A stretch of DNA of 64,000 bases from Marinithermofilum abyssi (GCF_014641195.1 NZ_BMHQ01000004.1:235771-299770); one strand, 5' to 3'; shown: positions 8,027 through 20,242, counted from the stretch's first letter. Made by a program: numbers and translations. The notes: generated by a model from the sequence alone, not told the origin.

Positions 8027-9235
8027 TTGCGGCAGCGGAATTGGTCCCAGAGGATAAAAGGACATCTAACGGTGGATGTCAAAGGCCCCAATATCACCGC
8101 GTTTATCAATCGAGCGACAGAAGAGCGCTTTTCGCTTAGCCAGATTCAGTGGATCGGGGACGAACACGTTCGTCTGGTCATGAGTGTGGAGGACTATTTC
8201 CGGGTGAAGCCACTGGCGCGAGAGACACGTTCCAAGGTACGTATCATCTCCAAGCAAGGACTTCCCTTTTTTCTTTTGCGGCTGCAACGTCGGAAATTTT
8301 TTGCAATCGGCATTCTTCTCTTTTTCCTGCTGATATTTGTTTTGACCTCTTTTGTCTGGTCCGTGGATGTGGAAGGGAATGAACGGGTTCCCACCAGAGA
8401 AATCCTTCAATTGCTGAAGAATCAGGGGGTTTATGCCGGTCAATTCAAGGGCCGTATTCCCTCGGATGAGAAAATGCAGATTTATCTGCAAGATAAACTT
8501 CCCCAACTCTCCTGGGTCGGCTTTCGTATGGAAGGAACGCGGATCGTAGTCACCGTTGTGGAAAAAAAAGGTGTGGATAATAAAGAAGTAGAGGAGGACA
8601 AAGGGCCGGTTCAATTTGTGGCCAAAAAAGACGCTTTGATCTACGATATGAAAATCCTTCGAGGGCGTCCGTTGGTGGAAGTGAACGATGTGATCAAAAA
8701 AGGGCAGCTGTTGGTTTCCGGCCGGTACGGGAATCCGGAGACGCCTGAGAAGGGAAAGGTAGTGGGAGTGAAAGGAAGTGTACTGGGGCGGGTCTGGTAC
8801 GAGTCCGACGTGGTGGTCCCGCTCACGCTGAAGCGAAAGGTATATACCGGAGCACGGGATGAGGCATATTATCCGTATGTGGCTTCTCGGGCGATTCGGA
8901 TTCCCTTTTTGTATCCGGTCGATTTTACACAGTATGAAACCATTTCGCATATCCGCTCTTTGCATCTGGGGAAATGGCGTCTGCCTTTCGGTTGGGTTAC
9001 CGAGGAGCGTATGGAGATGGAGTGGGTAAAACAAAAGCTGAACGAAAAGGAAGCCTTGCGGTTGGGGAAGGAACGGGCACGAGTAGAGCTCCTTTCGGAA
9101 TCCGGTCAACAGGCGCGGATCCTGGGGGAAAAAGTTTTGCACCATCATGTGGACAGTGGTAAAGTTTATATGAAGATACACTTTGACGTAGTAGAGAATA
9201 TCGCTGTTCCACAACCGATATTGCAAGGGGATTGA
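8027..9235 (+). CDS. yqfD: Sporulation protein YqfD
   Basis: The 402-residue protein matches YqfD in length. It has a soluble N-terminal domain of about 85 residues (HLTVDVKGPNITAFINRATE), one transmembrane helix near residues 90-115 (FFAIGILLFFLLIFVLTSFVW) and a large extracytoplasmic part starting with a POTRA-like SVDVEGNERVPTREIL. TTG 8027 is chosen because GGGGGAGG lies six bases upstream and the frame does not overlap yqfC. Its role in sporulation is known genetically, not biochemically. Confidence 0.93.
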   Translation: MRQRNWSQRIKGHLTVDVKGPNITAFINRATEERFSLSQIQWIGDEHVRLVMSVEDYFRVKPLARETRSKVRIISKQGLPFFLLRLQRRKFFAIGILLFFLLIFVLTSFVWSVDVEGNERVPTREILQLLKNQGVYAGQFKGRIPSDEKMQIYLQDKLPQLSWVGFRMEGTRIVVTVVEKKGVDNKEVEEDKGPVQFVAKKDALIYDMKILRGRPLVEVNDVIKKGQLLVSGRYGNPETPEKGKVVGVKGSVLGRVWYESDVVVPLTLKRKVYTGARDEAYYPYVASRAIRIPFLYPVDFTQYETISHIRSLHLGKWRLPFGWVTEERMEMEWVKQKLNEKEALRLGKERARVELLSESGQQARILGEKVLHHHVDSGKVYMKIHFDVVENIAVPQPILQGD

Positions 9236-9240
9236 GCCAT

Positions 9241-10200
9241 TTGCAAGCACAAGAAAAAACGATGAAAATCCGTTTACAGGATGCCGAAGAAGCCATGAGC
9301 CTTTTCGGGCCCCAAGACGGTTTTTTAAAAACGATTGAAGCAAACACCCCTGCCAAAATCGTTTCCAGAGGGGAAGAAGTCGTGATTACCGGCTCTCCTG
9401 AGGAGCTGGATGTACTCAGCAATCTGTTCCGGGTGTTGCTGTCCTTGATCCGAAAAGGGGTCAGTCTGTCCGAGCGGGATGTCGTCTATGCGGAGAGATT
9501 GGCCAGAGACGGCATTGCAGACGAGTTGCTGGAACTGTATGATGAACAGATCGGAACCACCCATAAAGGAAAAGCAATCCGGGTGAAAACGCTGGGTCAG
9601 CGTCATTATGTCACCGCGATCCAAAAATCGGACATTGTCTTCGGAATCGGACCTGCCGGCACCGGTAAAACGTTTTTGGCGGTTGTTTTAGCCGTCACCG
9701 CTTTGAAAGCCAACCGGGTGAAGCGGATCGTATTAACGCGTCCGGCCGTGGAAGCGGGAGAGAACCTGGGCTTTTTGCCGGGGGATCTCCAAGAAAAAGT
9801 AGATCCGTATCTGCGCCCGTTGTACGACAGCTTATATACGATGCTGGGTGTGGAGCAGGTGCAAAAAATGATGGAACGGGGCATGATCGAAGTAGCCCCG
9901 CTTGCGTATATGCGAGGGCGTACGTTGGAAGACGCCTTCGTCATCTTGGATGAAGCGCAAAACACCACCAACGAGCAGATGAAAATGTTTTTGACCCGGC
10001 TGGGCTTTGGTTCCAAAATGGTGGTCACCGGAGATGTGACTCAGGTGGACCTTCCCAAAGGGAAACAATCCGGGCTGAAAGAAGCGGAACGCATTTTGCG
10101 GGATGTGGAAGATATACAATTTGTTTATTTGAGTCAGGCGGATGTTGTGCGGCATACGCTGGTTCAGAAGATCATCGAAGCGTATGGACAGGATGCGTAA
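9241..10200 (+). CDS. phoH: PhoH family protein
   Basis: The 319-residue protein has a Walker A motif (GIGPAGTGKT, about residues 132-141) and Walker B FVILDEAQN (about 230-238), the PhoH-type P-loop ATPase core, with a KH-like N-terminal region. Members are often linked to RNA metabolism; PhoH and YbeY are commonly encoded together. TTG 9241 is nine bases after AAGGGGA; TTG 9232 would overlap yqfD and is too close to that site. The pgpH start is 28 bases after its stop. Confidence 0.94.
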   Translation: MQAQEKTMKIRLQDAEEAMSLFGPQDGFLKTIEANTPAKIVSRGEEVVITGSPEELDVLSNLFRVLLSLIRKGVSLSERDVVYAERLARDGIADELLELYDEQIGTTHKGKAIRVKTLGQRHYVTAIQKSDIVFGIGPAGTGKTFLAVVLAVTALKANRVKRIVLTRPAVEAGENLGFLPGDLQEKVDPYLRPLYDSLYTMLGVEQVQKMMERGMIEVAPLAYMRGRTLEDAFVILDEAQNTTNEQMKMFLTRLGFGSKMVVTGDVTQVDLPKGKQSGLKEAERILRDVEDIQFVYLSQADVVRHTLVQKIIEAYGQDA

Positions 10201-10228
10201 AGCTTCGCTGTCAAGGAGAGTCGAATCA

Positions 10229-12367
10229 ATGAAGGAAACGGATGTACCGAAGCGGCGGGGTTTGCGTCGTATGGAGCTTTCGGAGAAATGGAGAAAGAGC
10301 GTACGTCTCCGATTGGGACTATACGGAATGATGGCCCTTTGCTGCTATGTTTTATTGATGGGCGATGTGATGCCCCAACAGTACGGCAATCTGTCGCCCG
10401 GACAAGTAAGTGACCAAACGATTGTTTCTCCGGTAACCAAGGTGGATACGGCGGCCACGGAAGAAGCAAAGGAACAGGCGGCGCAATCTGTCGGACCTCA
10501 ATATGCTGTGGACGATCAGATGACCGATCGGCAATTAAACAGTTTGGACGCGATTTACGCCGACGTCCGCCGCTACCTGGCCGACGCTTCCCTTTCGGAG
10601 AAAGAGAAAGTGGAGCATCTGAAAGATCGTTTGCCTTCGGGTCTCTCCGATGAGTTTTACCAGAAGCTGATGCGTATCAAAACGGATCAGTTGACGGATA
10701 TGCGGCTAACCAGCCGGGATATTTTGAGAAATGCTCTTTCTGAAGGCGTGCGGGAAGACGAGGTCGAAAAAAAGCGGGATGAAGTGGATCGGGCATTGGT
10801 GACCTCAGCTTTGGGTAGCCACGCCCGTTTTGTTGTCCGGGATCTGGTTCGGACGATGATCATTCCCAATGAATTGTATGATGCTGAGCGAACCGAAAAA
10901 TTAAGAGAAGCAGCCAGAGAAAGCGTTGAGCCGGTTCCCATCCGCAAGGGGGAAACCATCGTCGCCGAGGGAGATGTCGTAACGGCGGACCAGCATCGAA
11001 AACTTGAAGAGCTCGGGTTGTTGCGGGATTCCATCCGGTGGTGGGCGTATATCGGCCTGATTCTGTTGGTATGCGTGATCATCGGCTTATTGTATGCTTT
11101 TGTCCATCGTTTTCGTCCGGATCTGCATCAGGACAATATGAAGGTTCTGATGCTACATACGGTGTTTTTGTTAACCCTGGGAGGCATGAAGGTGGTCAGC
11201 CTGGGGCAAAACTTGGAATGGAGTACGATCGGGTATCTTGCTCCCGCTGCACTGGGAACCATGCTGCTTACGTTGCTGTTGGATGCAAAGTTGGCATTAT
11301 GGTGCAACCTGCTGTTTTCCCTTGCAGCTGCACTGCTTTTCAATGCAGAGAATCATTTCTTGTTTGATTTTCGTTATGGTGTGGTCGCTCTTGTCAGTGG
11401 TTCGGCTGCGGCTTTTGCACTGGACGGTGTAAGGAATCGAACCTCCATTCTTCGGGCGGGGCTGGCTGCATCGGGCTCTTCGGCGGTGGCGATCTCGGCG
11501 GTGCATGCACTGGTTCCGGTGGATGGGGATGTGGAAACCCTGCTGCAATCGTTGGCATTCGGCATTGCCAGCGGATTGTTTTCCGCCGTGATGACGATCG
11601 GCTTTTTGCAACACTTGGAAACCGTATTTGACATCCTATCTCCCTTGCGGTTGCTGGAGCTGTCCAACCCCAATCATCCGCTACTGAGGAAACTGCTCAC
11701 CCAAACTCCCGGCACCTATCACCACTCCATCATGGTGGGCAATCTGGCCGAAGCGGCGGCGGAAGCGATTGGTGCCAACGGTTTGCTGGCCAGGGTGGGA
11801 GCTTATTATCATGATGTGGGCAAAACGAAGCGGCCGCAATTTTTCATCGAGAACCAGATGCATAAGGAAAACCCCCATGACAAGCTCTCCCCCAATTTGA
11901 GCAAATCGATTATCTTGTCCCACACGCGGGATGGAGTGGAAATGTTGAAAGAACACGATATCCCCAAGCCTATTCGGGATATTGCCGCGCAACATCATGG
12001 AACCACGTTGCTTAAGTATTTCTATTACAAAGCGAAGCAGCAGAGTGAAGGGTCCCAGGTGCTGGAAGAGGATTACCGTTATCCCGGGCCGAAAGCCCAA
12101 TTCAAAGAAGCGGCAATCGTAGGAATCGCCGACTGTGTGGAAGCGGCTGTCCGTTCTTTGGCCCGGCCGACGCCGGATCGCATTGAATCGATGGTACGAA
12201 AAATCATTCAGGAACGGCTGGAGGACGGTCAGTTGAATGAATGTGATTTGACCCTGAAGGAACTGGACCTGATCGCCCGGAGTATGTGCGAAACTTTGCA
12301 GGGCATTTTTCACTCCAGAATCGAATACCCTGAAGATGTATCAGGCAAAGGAGCCAAGCTTGCATGA
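10229..12367 (+). CDS. pgpH: Cyclic-di-AMP phosphodiesterase PgpH (7TMR-HD)
   Basis: The 712-residue protein has an N-terminal transmembrane helix (about 30-48), a long extracellular 7TMR-HDED domain (about 50-270), a bundle of seven transmembrane segments (about 275-480) and a cytoplasmic HD domain with HHSIMVGN and YYHDVGKTKRPQF. PgpH hydrolyses c-di-AMP to pApA and so affects osmotic and wall homeostasis. ATG 10229 follows AAGGAGAG. The stop overlaps the ybeY start by four bases, which implies translational coupling. Confidence 0.96.
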   Translation: MKETDVPKRRGLRRMELSEKWRKSVRLRLGLYGMMALCCYVLLMGDVMPQQYGNLSPGQVSDQTIVSPVTKVDTAATEEAKEQAAQSVGPQYAVDDQMTDRQLNSLDAIYADVRRYLADASLSEKEKVEHLKDRLPSGLSDEFYQKLMRIKTDQLTDMRLTSRDILRNALSEGVREDEVEKKRDEVDRALVTSALGSHARFVVRDLVRTMIIPNELYDAERTEKLREAARESVEPVPIRKGETIVAEGDVVTADQHRKLEELGLLRDSIRWWAYIGLILLVCVIIGLLYAFVHRFRPDLHQDNMKVLMLHTVFLLTLGGMKVVSLGQNLEWSTIGYLAPAALGTMLLTLLLDAKLALWCNLLFSLAAALLFNAENHFLFDFRYGVVALVSGSAAAFALDGVRNRTSILRAGLAASGSSAVAISAVHALVPVDGDVETLLQSLAFGIASGLFSAVMTIGFLQHLETVFDILSPLRLLELSNPNHPLLRKLLTQTPGTYHHSIMVGNLAEAAAEAIGANGLLARVGAYYHDVGKTKRPQFFIENQMHKENPHDKLSPNLSKSIILSHTRDGVEMLKEHDIPKPIRDIAAQHHGTTLLKYFYYKAKQQSEGSQVLEEDYRYPGPKAQFKEAAIVGIADCVEAAVRSLARPTPDRIESMVRKIIQERLEDGQLNECDLTLKELDLIARSMCETLQGIFHSRIEYPEDVSGKGAKLA

Positions 12368-12825
12368 ACCTGAAAGTGGACATAGAACAACAGACACCGG
12401 TAGCGGACAAAGCCGTTCTGAAATGGATCAAACGTTGTCTGTCAACAGCAGCGGAAATGGAAGAGCTTCCACCTGCCGAGGTGGCGGTCACTTTGGTGAA
12501 CAATGAGGAAATTCATCGGTTGAACCGGGACTACCGGGGAGTGGATCGGCCGACTGATGTGTTGTCCTTTCCGCAGTGGGAGCCGGATGAAGAGTGGATC
12601 GTGGCCGAAGGGGAAAGGGTCCCCTTGGGAGATATTGTGATCTCTGTACCGAAGGCTGAGGAGCAGGCAAGAGAATACGGACACTCTTTTACAAGAGAAA
12701 TCGGCTTTTTATCTGTTCACGGTTTTCTGCATCTGCTCGGTTATGATCACGGTACCGAAGAAGAAGAGAAAGAGATGTTCTCCCGTCAGGAAACCATCCT
12801 GTCCCGAGTCGATTTGAGAAGGTAG
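12364..12825 (+). CDS. ybeY: Endoribonuclease / rRNA maturation factor YbeY
   Basis: The 153-residue protein carries the metal-binding signature HGFLHLLGYDH (about residues 120-130), with three histidines coordinating zinc, and the family RPTDVLSFP motif. YbeY acts in 16S rRNA 3' end maturation and ribosome quality control, often with Era, which is encoded 1.8 kb downstream. It overlaps pgpH by four bases (ATGA). Confidence 0.96.
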   Translation: MNLKVDIEQQTPVADKAVLKWIKRCLSTAAEMEELPPAEVAVTLVNNEEIHRLNRDYRGVDRPTDVLSFPQWEPDEEWIVAEGERVPLGDIVISVPKAEEQAREYGHSFTREIGFLSVHGFLHLLGYDHGTEEEEKEMFSRQETILSRVDLRR

Positions 12826-12835
12826 GGATTTCGCC

Positions 12836-13522
12836 ATGTGGTTGTCCAAGGTGCTACGAAGTTTTCGGTTTGCCTTGGAAGGATTAAAATACACACTTGT
12901 CAGTCAACGAAATATGCGCATTCATTTTTTGGCTGCCTTATGTGTGTTGGGATTCAGCTTGTACCTGCCCTTAAGTAAGTTGGAAGTATTGTTGCTCTTT
13001 GTCTCCATCGTCTTGGTATTGTTGGCGGAATTGTTCAATACCGCGGTGGAGGCTGTGGTGGATATGGTAACCAAAGATTTTCATCCTCTGGCCAAAGTAG
13101 CGAAAGACGTGGCGGCAGGAGCGGTTTTGCTGAGTGCGGGGTTGGCTGTTATCGTGGGAATCAGCGTCTTTTACCCTTATCTTGATTTGGCCATGCAGAC
13201 CTTTGAATTTGCCCCCTATCCTCCCAATATCGGATTGGCGGCATTGATTGTATTTGATTTTTTCCTCACCCTGATCTTAAAAGCCTGGATACACCGGTTG
13301 GAAAAACCGCAGTGGGAGCCGAGCATGACGACTTCTCTGGCTTTTTGCATCGCTACCCTGTTGGTTCGAATGATTAATAACTTATTGGTTACGATCTTAG
13401 TCACCCTGTTGTCTGCCTTGCTCATTGGAACCCGGTTGCGCATTCGGACGCGGAAGCGGCCGGTGCTCCTGGGGGCGGTGCTGGGGATTGTGGTGGGCAT
13501 CTTGGGTATACAATTGTTATAA
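12836..13522 (+). CDS. dgkA: Diacylglycerol/undecaprenol kinase-like membrane protein with an extra C-terminal membrane domain
   Basis: The first 120 residues are a DgkA domain with FRFALEGLKYTLVSQRNMRIH, three transmembrane helices and the family motif ELFNTAVEAVVDMVT (about 64-78). In Gram-positives this enzyme phosphorylates undecaprenol to supply the wall carrier lipid. The family is usually 120-130 residues; here 228, with a further domain of about 100 residues containing three or four hydrophobic segments. No PAP2 phosphatase motif is visible in the extension. Position between ybeY and cdd is standard. Confidence 0.88.
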   Translation: MWLSKVLRSFRFALEGLKYTLVSQRNMRIHFLAALCVLGFSLYLPLSKLEVLLLFVSIVLVLLAELFNTAVEAVVDMVTKDFHPLAKVAKDVAAGAVLLSAGLAVIVGISVFYPYLDLAMQTFEFAPYPPNIGLAALIVFDFFLTLILKAWIHRLEKPQWEPSMTTSLAFCIATLLVRMINNLLVTILVTLLSALLIGTRLRIRTRKRPVLLGAVLGIVVGILGIQLL

Positions 13523-13560
13523 AGGAAAAAGGAACCGCCGGAAAGGGGAATTGCCCGGGG

Positions 13561-15561
<2,001 letters not shown>

Positions 15562-15661
15562 TACATGGAAACAATATCTAACCGATCCGAGTTATACTCC
15601 GGAGGTTCCAGGTCATCCTAAACGATGTAGATAAACATGTCAGCGGAAAGGATGATGCTGG

Positions 15662-15796
15662 TTGCGCAACTTTTCCTGGAATTGTTTTGCTGTGACTGGC
15701 AGTATCGACGCATACCTGTTATTTAAGGATGCGGAAGCCCACAGCCGGAGTGACGCCGAGTCTGCTGAGCGGGGAGAGGAGGACCCGGACGGTTAG
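15662..15796 (+). CDS. yqzL: YqzL family small protein
   Basis: The 44-residue protein starts RNFSWNCFAVTGSIDAYLLF, which matches the YqzL signature of FTWxxFxxTGxIDxYLLFKE, and ends in an acidic tail. The start is TTG 15662, with AAAGGATG nine bases upstream; nearby ATGs are in other frames. YqzL genes lie between era and recO in Bacillales, as here. The function is unknown. Confidence 0.85.
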   Translation: MRNFSWNCFAVTGSIDAYLLFKDAEAHSRSDAESAERGEEDPDG

Positions 15797-15819
15797 AAGA
15801 GAAGGGGAATCGGATCAGG

Positions 15820-16575
15820 ATGTTGAGAAAGTTGGAAGGGATCGTTCTCCGAACCAAAGATTACGGTGAAAGCCACAAAGTCGTCAACCTGTACACCAAG
15901 GAACGGGGAAAAATGGCGGTCATGGCCCGGGGAGCCAAAAAGCCGAAAAGCCGTTTGGCCGCTGTAGCCCAACCTTTTATCCACGCCCAATTTCTTTGTT
16001 TCGAAGGTAGCGGCATGGGAACCCTTTCTCAGGGAGACATCCTGAATTCCCATTATCCTCTTCGGTCGGATTTATACCTGACTGCTTATGCGGCTTATCT
16101 GGCGGAATTATTGGATCAGTCGACGGAAGAAAGAGAGCCCCAACCGACGCTGTTTGAATGGTTCCGTTCCTCTTTGGAACATTTGGAAGGGGGGACGGAC
16201 CCCGATATTTTGGCCCGGATGTTTGAATTGAAAATGCTGGATACGGCGGGTTACCGTCCTTTCTTGGACGGATGCGTCTCATGCCGAGCCACGGAACGGC
16301 CCCTGGGCTTCAGTGTCAGCCAGGGTGGTTTTTTGTGTCTGGATTGCGCGGAACAGCGGCGGCAACAAGTCATCCCCCTGTCTACGCCGGCTGCCAGGAT
16401 ATTAAAACTGTTGCAGCGGATCTCCCCGGATCGCTTAGGTCAGGTCGAAGTGAAACCGGAGACGAAAGCTCAATTGGAAAAAGCGATGGGAGCCTTTATA
16501 GATGAATACGGGGGATTTCATCTCAAATCCCGCACTTTTTTGGATCGGATGCGGTCAGATGGTCTGATCGATTGA
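15820..16575 (+). CDS. recO: DNA repair protein RecO
   Basis: The 251-residue protein has the N-terminal OB fold (EGIVLRTKDYGESHKVVNLYTKERGK) and a zinc-binding helical domain with CVSC and CLDC (about 148-178). RecO loads RecA onto SSB-coated single-stranded DNA with RecR. It ends shortly before the glyQS promoter; no terminator is visible between them. Confidence 0.97.
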   Translation: MLRKLEGIVLRTKDYGESHKVVNLYTKERGKMAVMARGAKKPKSRLAAVAQPFIHAQFLCFEGSGMGTLSQGDILNSHYPLRSDLYLTAYAAYLAELLDQSTEEREPQPTLFEWFRSSLEHLEGGTDPDILARMFELKMLDTAGYRPFLDGCVSCRATERPLGFSVSQGGFLCLDCAEQRRQQVIPLSTPAARILKLLQRISPDRLGQVEVKPETKAQLEKAMGAFIDEYGGFHLKSRTFLDRMRSDGLID

Positions 16576-16601
16576 CAAGGGACCGCAGTATTTGGTATAT
16601 A
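16572..16601 (+). promoter_or_regulatory. Promoter of the glyQS T-box transcript
   Basis: TTGACA (16572-16577) and TATATA (16596-16601) with 18 bases between them lie at the end of recO, just upstream of the T-box leader. Confidence 0.65.
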
Positions 16602-16621
16602 TACACTATCTGTTTGAAATT

Positions 16622-16872
16622 GAACACGTGTGCGCGATGAGGGAACGGAGTAGCCGATCCTTTGTGACCAGCGAGTCGGGGATGGTGGGAGCCCGATGAC
16701 AAAGACCGGTGAAGGGCAGTCTGGAGCGCCAGCAAAAGAGGGGACCGAGGTCCGGGAGAGATCCATGGAGATGAATCCCGTTTCGGTCAAATAGGGTGGA
16801 ACCGCGGGAAAACCTCCCGTCCCTATGGAATGGTCTCATTCTATATGGGGATGGCAGGTTTTTTATATTTTA
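16622..16872 (+). promoter_or_regulatory. T-box riboswitch (glycine) upstream of glyQS
   Basis: The leader contains the universal T-box sequence AGGGTGGAACCGCG (16793-16806), which pairs with the uncharged tRNA acceptor end. Stem I spans about 16635-16735 and includes GAACGGAGTA and a candidate GGC glycine specifier at 16715-16717 within GAAGGGCAGT. A terminator follows, in which AACCT and GTCCCTAT pair with ATATGGGGA and AGGTT before a T-run near 16865. Uncharged tRNA-Gly would favour the antiterminator and expression of glycyl-tRNA synthetase. Confidence 0.93.
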
Positions 16873-16901
16873 TTTAGCGTTTTTTGGAGGTGCAAAACCC
16901 C

Positions 16902-17789
16902 GTGAACATGCAACAGATCATTCTTCGGTTGCAGTCGTATTGGAGTGAGCAGGGTTGCGTGCTGGCTCAGCCTTATGATGTGGAAAAAGGGGCCGGAACG
17001 ATGAACCCGATGACGTTTTTGCGCTGCCTGGGGCCCGAGCCGTGGAACGTGGCTTATGTGGAACCTTCCCGGCGTCCGGCGGATGGCCGTTATGGTGAAA
17101 ACCCGAACCGCGTGTATCAGCATCACCAGTTTCAGGTGATTATGAAGCCTTCTCCGGATAATATCCAGGAAGTGTATCTCGACAGCTTGAAAGCACTTGG
17201 GATCGACCCCCGGAAACACGATATCCGCTTCGTGGAAGACAACTGGGAAAACCCGGCCATGGGTGCGGCTGGCTTGGGTTGGGAAGTATGGCTGGACGGG
17301 ATGGAAGTGACCCAGTTTACTTACTTCCAACAAATCGGCGGTCTGGAAGCGGATCCGGTTTCGGTGGAGATCACCTACGGATTGGAACGTTTGGCTTCCT
17401 ATATTCAGGATAAAGAAAACATCTATGATCTGACCTGGGTAGACGGGGTTACTTACGGGGACATTTTCAAACAGCCCGAGTATGAGCATTCCAAGTATTC
17501 TTTTGAAGTATCCGACGCACAGAAATTGTTCCGCTGGTTTGACGAGTATGAGGGAGAAGCTCTGCGGGCCTTAGATGAAAAGCTAGTATTTGCTGCCTAT
17601 GATTACATTTTGAAATGCTCCCATACTTTCAACCTGTTGGATGCACGGGGCGCGATCAGTGTAACGGAACGCACCGGATATCTGGGGCGTGTACGGAACC
17701 TGGCCCGCCGTTGTGCCAAAACCTACGTGGAAGAACGGGAACGTCTCGGTTTCCCGCTGTTGAAAGAAGGAGGGGAACAGCATGGCTGA
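16902..17789 (+). CDS. glyQ: Glycyl-tRNA synthetase alpha subunit
   Basis: The 295-residue catalytic alpha subunit of the heterotetrameric bacterial GlyRS reads [23 protein letters not shown] and contains the class II synthetase motifs ([29 protein letters not shown]). GTG 16902 is ten bases after GGAGGT and gives exactly the family length; ATG 16908 is a less well spaced alternative. It overlaps glyS by eight bases. Confidence 0.98.
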   Translation: MNMQQIILRLQSYWSEQGCVLAQPYDVEKGAGTMNPMTFLRCLGPEPWNVAYVEPSRRPADGRYGENPNRVYQHHQFQVIMKPSPDNIQEVYLDSLKALGIDPRKHDIRFVEDNWENPAMGAAGLGWEVWLDGMEVTQFTYFQQIGGLEADPVSVEITYGLERLASYIQDKENIYDLTWVDGVTYGDIFKQPEYEHSKYSFEVSDAQKLFRWFDEYEGEALRALDEKLVFAAYDYILKCSHTFNLLDARGAISVTERTGYLGRVRNLARRCAKTYVEERERLGFPLLKEGGEQHG

Positions 17790-19872
17790 ACGGGATCTGC
17801 TGGTGGAAATCGGATGTGAAGAAATCCCGGCGCGTTTTGTGGAAGGCGCCTTGAAACAGTTGGATCAGAAGTTGACGGCGTGGCTGAAAGAAAACCGCAT
17901 CGACTTCGCCCGATCCCGCACGTATGCCACTCCCCGGCGGTTGGCAGTACTGGTGGAAGCGGTGGGTGAAAAGCAGCCGGATGTGGAAGAAGAAGTACGG
18001 GGTCCGGCCAAGCGGATTGCTGTAGACGCAGAGGGCAACTGGACCAAGGCGGCGGAAGGATTTGCGCGTAAACAGGGATTGTCCGTCGATGAACTGGTGT
18101 TGGAGGAGCACAAAGGGGAAACCTATGTCTTCGCAAAAAAACATCAGGAAGGCCGGCTGACCGCTGACCTGCTGCGGGAAGGGTTGCCGGAACTGTTGAG
18201 CTCGCTTCATTTTCCGAAAACGATGCGCTGGGGCAGCCGTCGGACCCGGTTTATCCGTCCTGTCCGGTGGATGGTCTGTCTCTTCGGAGAAGAAACGGTC
18301 CCCGTGGAATGGGCGGGTGTAACTGCGGGCAATCGCACCCGCGGTCACCGTTTTCTCGGAGAAGAGGCGGTTGTATCCTCGCCTGGCGAATATACCGACA
18401 TCCTGCGGAAACAGTATGTGATCGCCGATCCTTCTGAACGGCGACAAAAGATTTTGGATCAGCTTCGTCAGTTGGAAGAAAAGAAAGGATGGAAAATCCC
18501 TGTCGATGAGGGGCTGCTGGATGAGGTCACCTATCTGGTGGAATATCCCACTGCTCTCTACGGCACATTTGATGAGGAGTATCTCGCCATACCCGCGCCG
18601 GTGCTGATTACCACCATGCGGGAACATCAGCGCTACTTTCCGGTGGAGGACAGCGAGGGCAATTTGTTGGCTCACTTTATTACCGTACGTAACGGGAATG
18701 ATCAATCGCTGGATCAAGTGGCCAAAGGGAACGAAAAGGTGCTGTCCGCCCGGCTGGCCGACGCCCGTTTCTTCTATGAAGAAGACCTAAAGCTGCCGAT
18801 TGAGAAGGCAGTAAAGCGGTTGGATAAGGTGGTTTACTTCGATGAGCTGGGAACCGTCGGAGATCAGGTGCGGCGTATCCGGTCGATGGTGCTGCAACTG
18901 GCCGATCGGTTGGGTTTTTCCGATACCGAAGTGGACAAACTGCGTCGGGCTGCGGAAATCGCCAAATTCGACCTGTCCACGCATATGGTGGACGAGTTCC
19001 CCGAATTGAGTGGAGTGATGGGGAAAGAGTATGCCCGTAAGGCAGGGGAAGATGAAGCCGTGGCAGAAGCCATTTTGGAACACCATTATCCCCGCTTTGC
19101 CGGTGACCGGCTTCCCGCCTCCACCTTGGGTGCTTTGATCAGCGTGGCGGACAAAGTGGATGCGGTGGTATCTGCTTTTGCTATCGGGATTCAACCGACC
19201 GGCTCCCAAGATCCTTACGGTTTGCGCCGCCGGGCGGCAGGCGTGATTCAGATCCTAATCGACCAAGCCTGGAAATCCATTTCCCTCAAAGAGTTGATTT
19301 CCATCGCGCTGGACCGGCTATCCGTGGATGGTTGGCTGAAGCGTCCGGCAGACGAGGTACGGGAAGAGCTGATGCAGTTCTTTGCTCTGCGTTTGAAAGC
19401 CGTCCTTCAAGAGGAAGGGATTCGCTACGATATTATCGACGCGGTGCTGGCTGCAGATATCACCCGGCCGAAATTGGTGCTGGACAAAGCGCGGGTATTG
19501 GCCGAACAGGTGGAGCAGGAAGATTTCAAGAACGTCGTGGAAGCTTTCAGCCGCGCGGCCAACCTGGCAGAGAAAGCCAAGGAAGGCGTGGAAGTGGATC
19601 GGGACTACATGAGCTCCAAAGAAGAACATGCCCTTCACGGAGCTTACCAAGAAGCGTCTCTTTCCTTTGCCGAAGGCATGTCCAAACGGGATGCCCGTAA
19701 AATGTACGAAGCACTGGTCAATCTGGCTCCGGTCATCCACGAGTTTTTCGAACATGTTTTGGTAATGGCGGAAGATGATCGAGTGAGAAACAATCGATTG
19801 GCGCTGCTTCGGCAGATCAACCAGTTGGTTAGCCAATTTGCTGCCTTTAAACATATCGTGTTTGCTTCCTGA
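17782..19872 (+). CDS. glyS: Glycyl-tRNA synthetase beta subunit
   Basis: The 696-residue beta subunit starts [19 protein letters not shown], carries an HD-like domain and ends with the anticodon-binding region. It pairs with GlyQ for tRNA-Gly recognition. The ATG lies inside glyQ after AGGAGGGG, indicating coupled translation. A strong terminator follows. Confidence 0.98.
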   Translation: MAERDLLVEIGCEEIPARFVEGALKQLDQKLTAWLKENRIDFARSRTYATPRRLAVLVEAVGEKQPDVEEEVRGPAKRIAVDAEGNWTKAAEGFARKQGLSVDELVLEEHKGETYVFAKKHQEGRLTADLLREGLPELLSSLHFPKTMRWGSRRTRFIRPVRWMVCLFGEETVPVEWAGVTAGNRTRGHRFLGEEAVVSSPGEYTDILRKQYVIADPSERRQKILDQLRQLEEKKGWKIPVDEGLLDEVTYLVEYPTALYGTFDEEYLAIPAPVLITTMREHQRYFPVEDSEGNLLAHFITVRNGNDQSLDQVAKGNEKVLSARLADARFFYEEDLKLPIEKAVKRLDKVVYFDELGTVGDQVRRIRSMVLQLADRLGFSDTEVDKLRRAAEIAKFDLSTHMVDEFPELSGVMGKEYARKAGEDEAVAEAILEHHYPRFAGDRLPASTLGALISVADKVDAVVSAFAIGIQPTGSQDPYGLRRRAAGVIQILIDQAWKSISLKELISIALDRLSVDGWLKRPADEVREELMQFFALRLKAVLQEEGIRYDIIDAVLAADITRPKLVLDKARVLAEQVEQEDFKNVVEAFSRAANLAEKAKEGVEVDRDYMSSKEEHALHGAYQEASLSFAEGMSKRDARKMYEALVNLAPVIHEFFEHVLVMAEDDRVRNNRLALLRQINQLVSQFAAFKHIVFAS

Positions 19873-19875
19873 TAA

Positions 19876-19916
19876 GAAAAGGACCGGTCTTTGTTATAGA
19901 GGCCGGTCCTTTTAGA
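19876..19916 (+). terminator. Intrinsic terminator of glyQS
   Basis: AAAGGACCGGTCT pairs with AGAGGCCGGTCCTTTT (one wobble/bulge), then TAG; the T residues lie in the 3' arm. Confidence 0.85.
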
Positions 19917-19968
19917 TTGCTAACAAAGTCCAACTTCGGGAGGAGCGATCTTTGACGGCGTACCCGGG

Positions 19969-20162
19969 TTTGATGTGTGGGGCCGAGGCAAAAAGCGAGC
20001 CATCGTGCTATCTTAGAGCAATCGATTCAGGTGCGAGGTTCTTATACCCGCGGGCATACAAAGCATTTCCTTCGGCTCGCACTTTGGTTATCGCAAGGGA
20101 GCACAAGTCGTGCATTTGTCGCTCCGCTTCAAAGTCAAGCTATATTTCGGAACGCACGGTAT
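19969..20162 (+). repeat. Intergenic repeat, copy A
   Basis: The two ends resemble those of copy B near 50.5 kb. The left end (19969-20003, containing CCGAGG and AAAAAGC) and the right end (20107-20162, containing TTTGTCGCT, CAAAGTC and TTTCGGA) match copy B at most positions, while the roughly 100 bases between differ. No coding frame is convincing. The surrounding 326-base gap between glyS and the TIM-barrel gene holds nothing else. Confidence 0.55.
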
Positions 20163-20242
20163 CACACGTCGGAGAGGGAGAGATTACTGTGTTCATGAGG
20201 CTTGTTATCAATCTGAGGATTGGGCTGTCGGATTTGATCGAT

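Noticed and set aside
8066..9343. Long minus-strand open frame opposite yqfD
   Set aside because: Antisense shadow of the conserved yqfD gene; residue composition is unlike a real protein.
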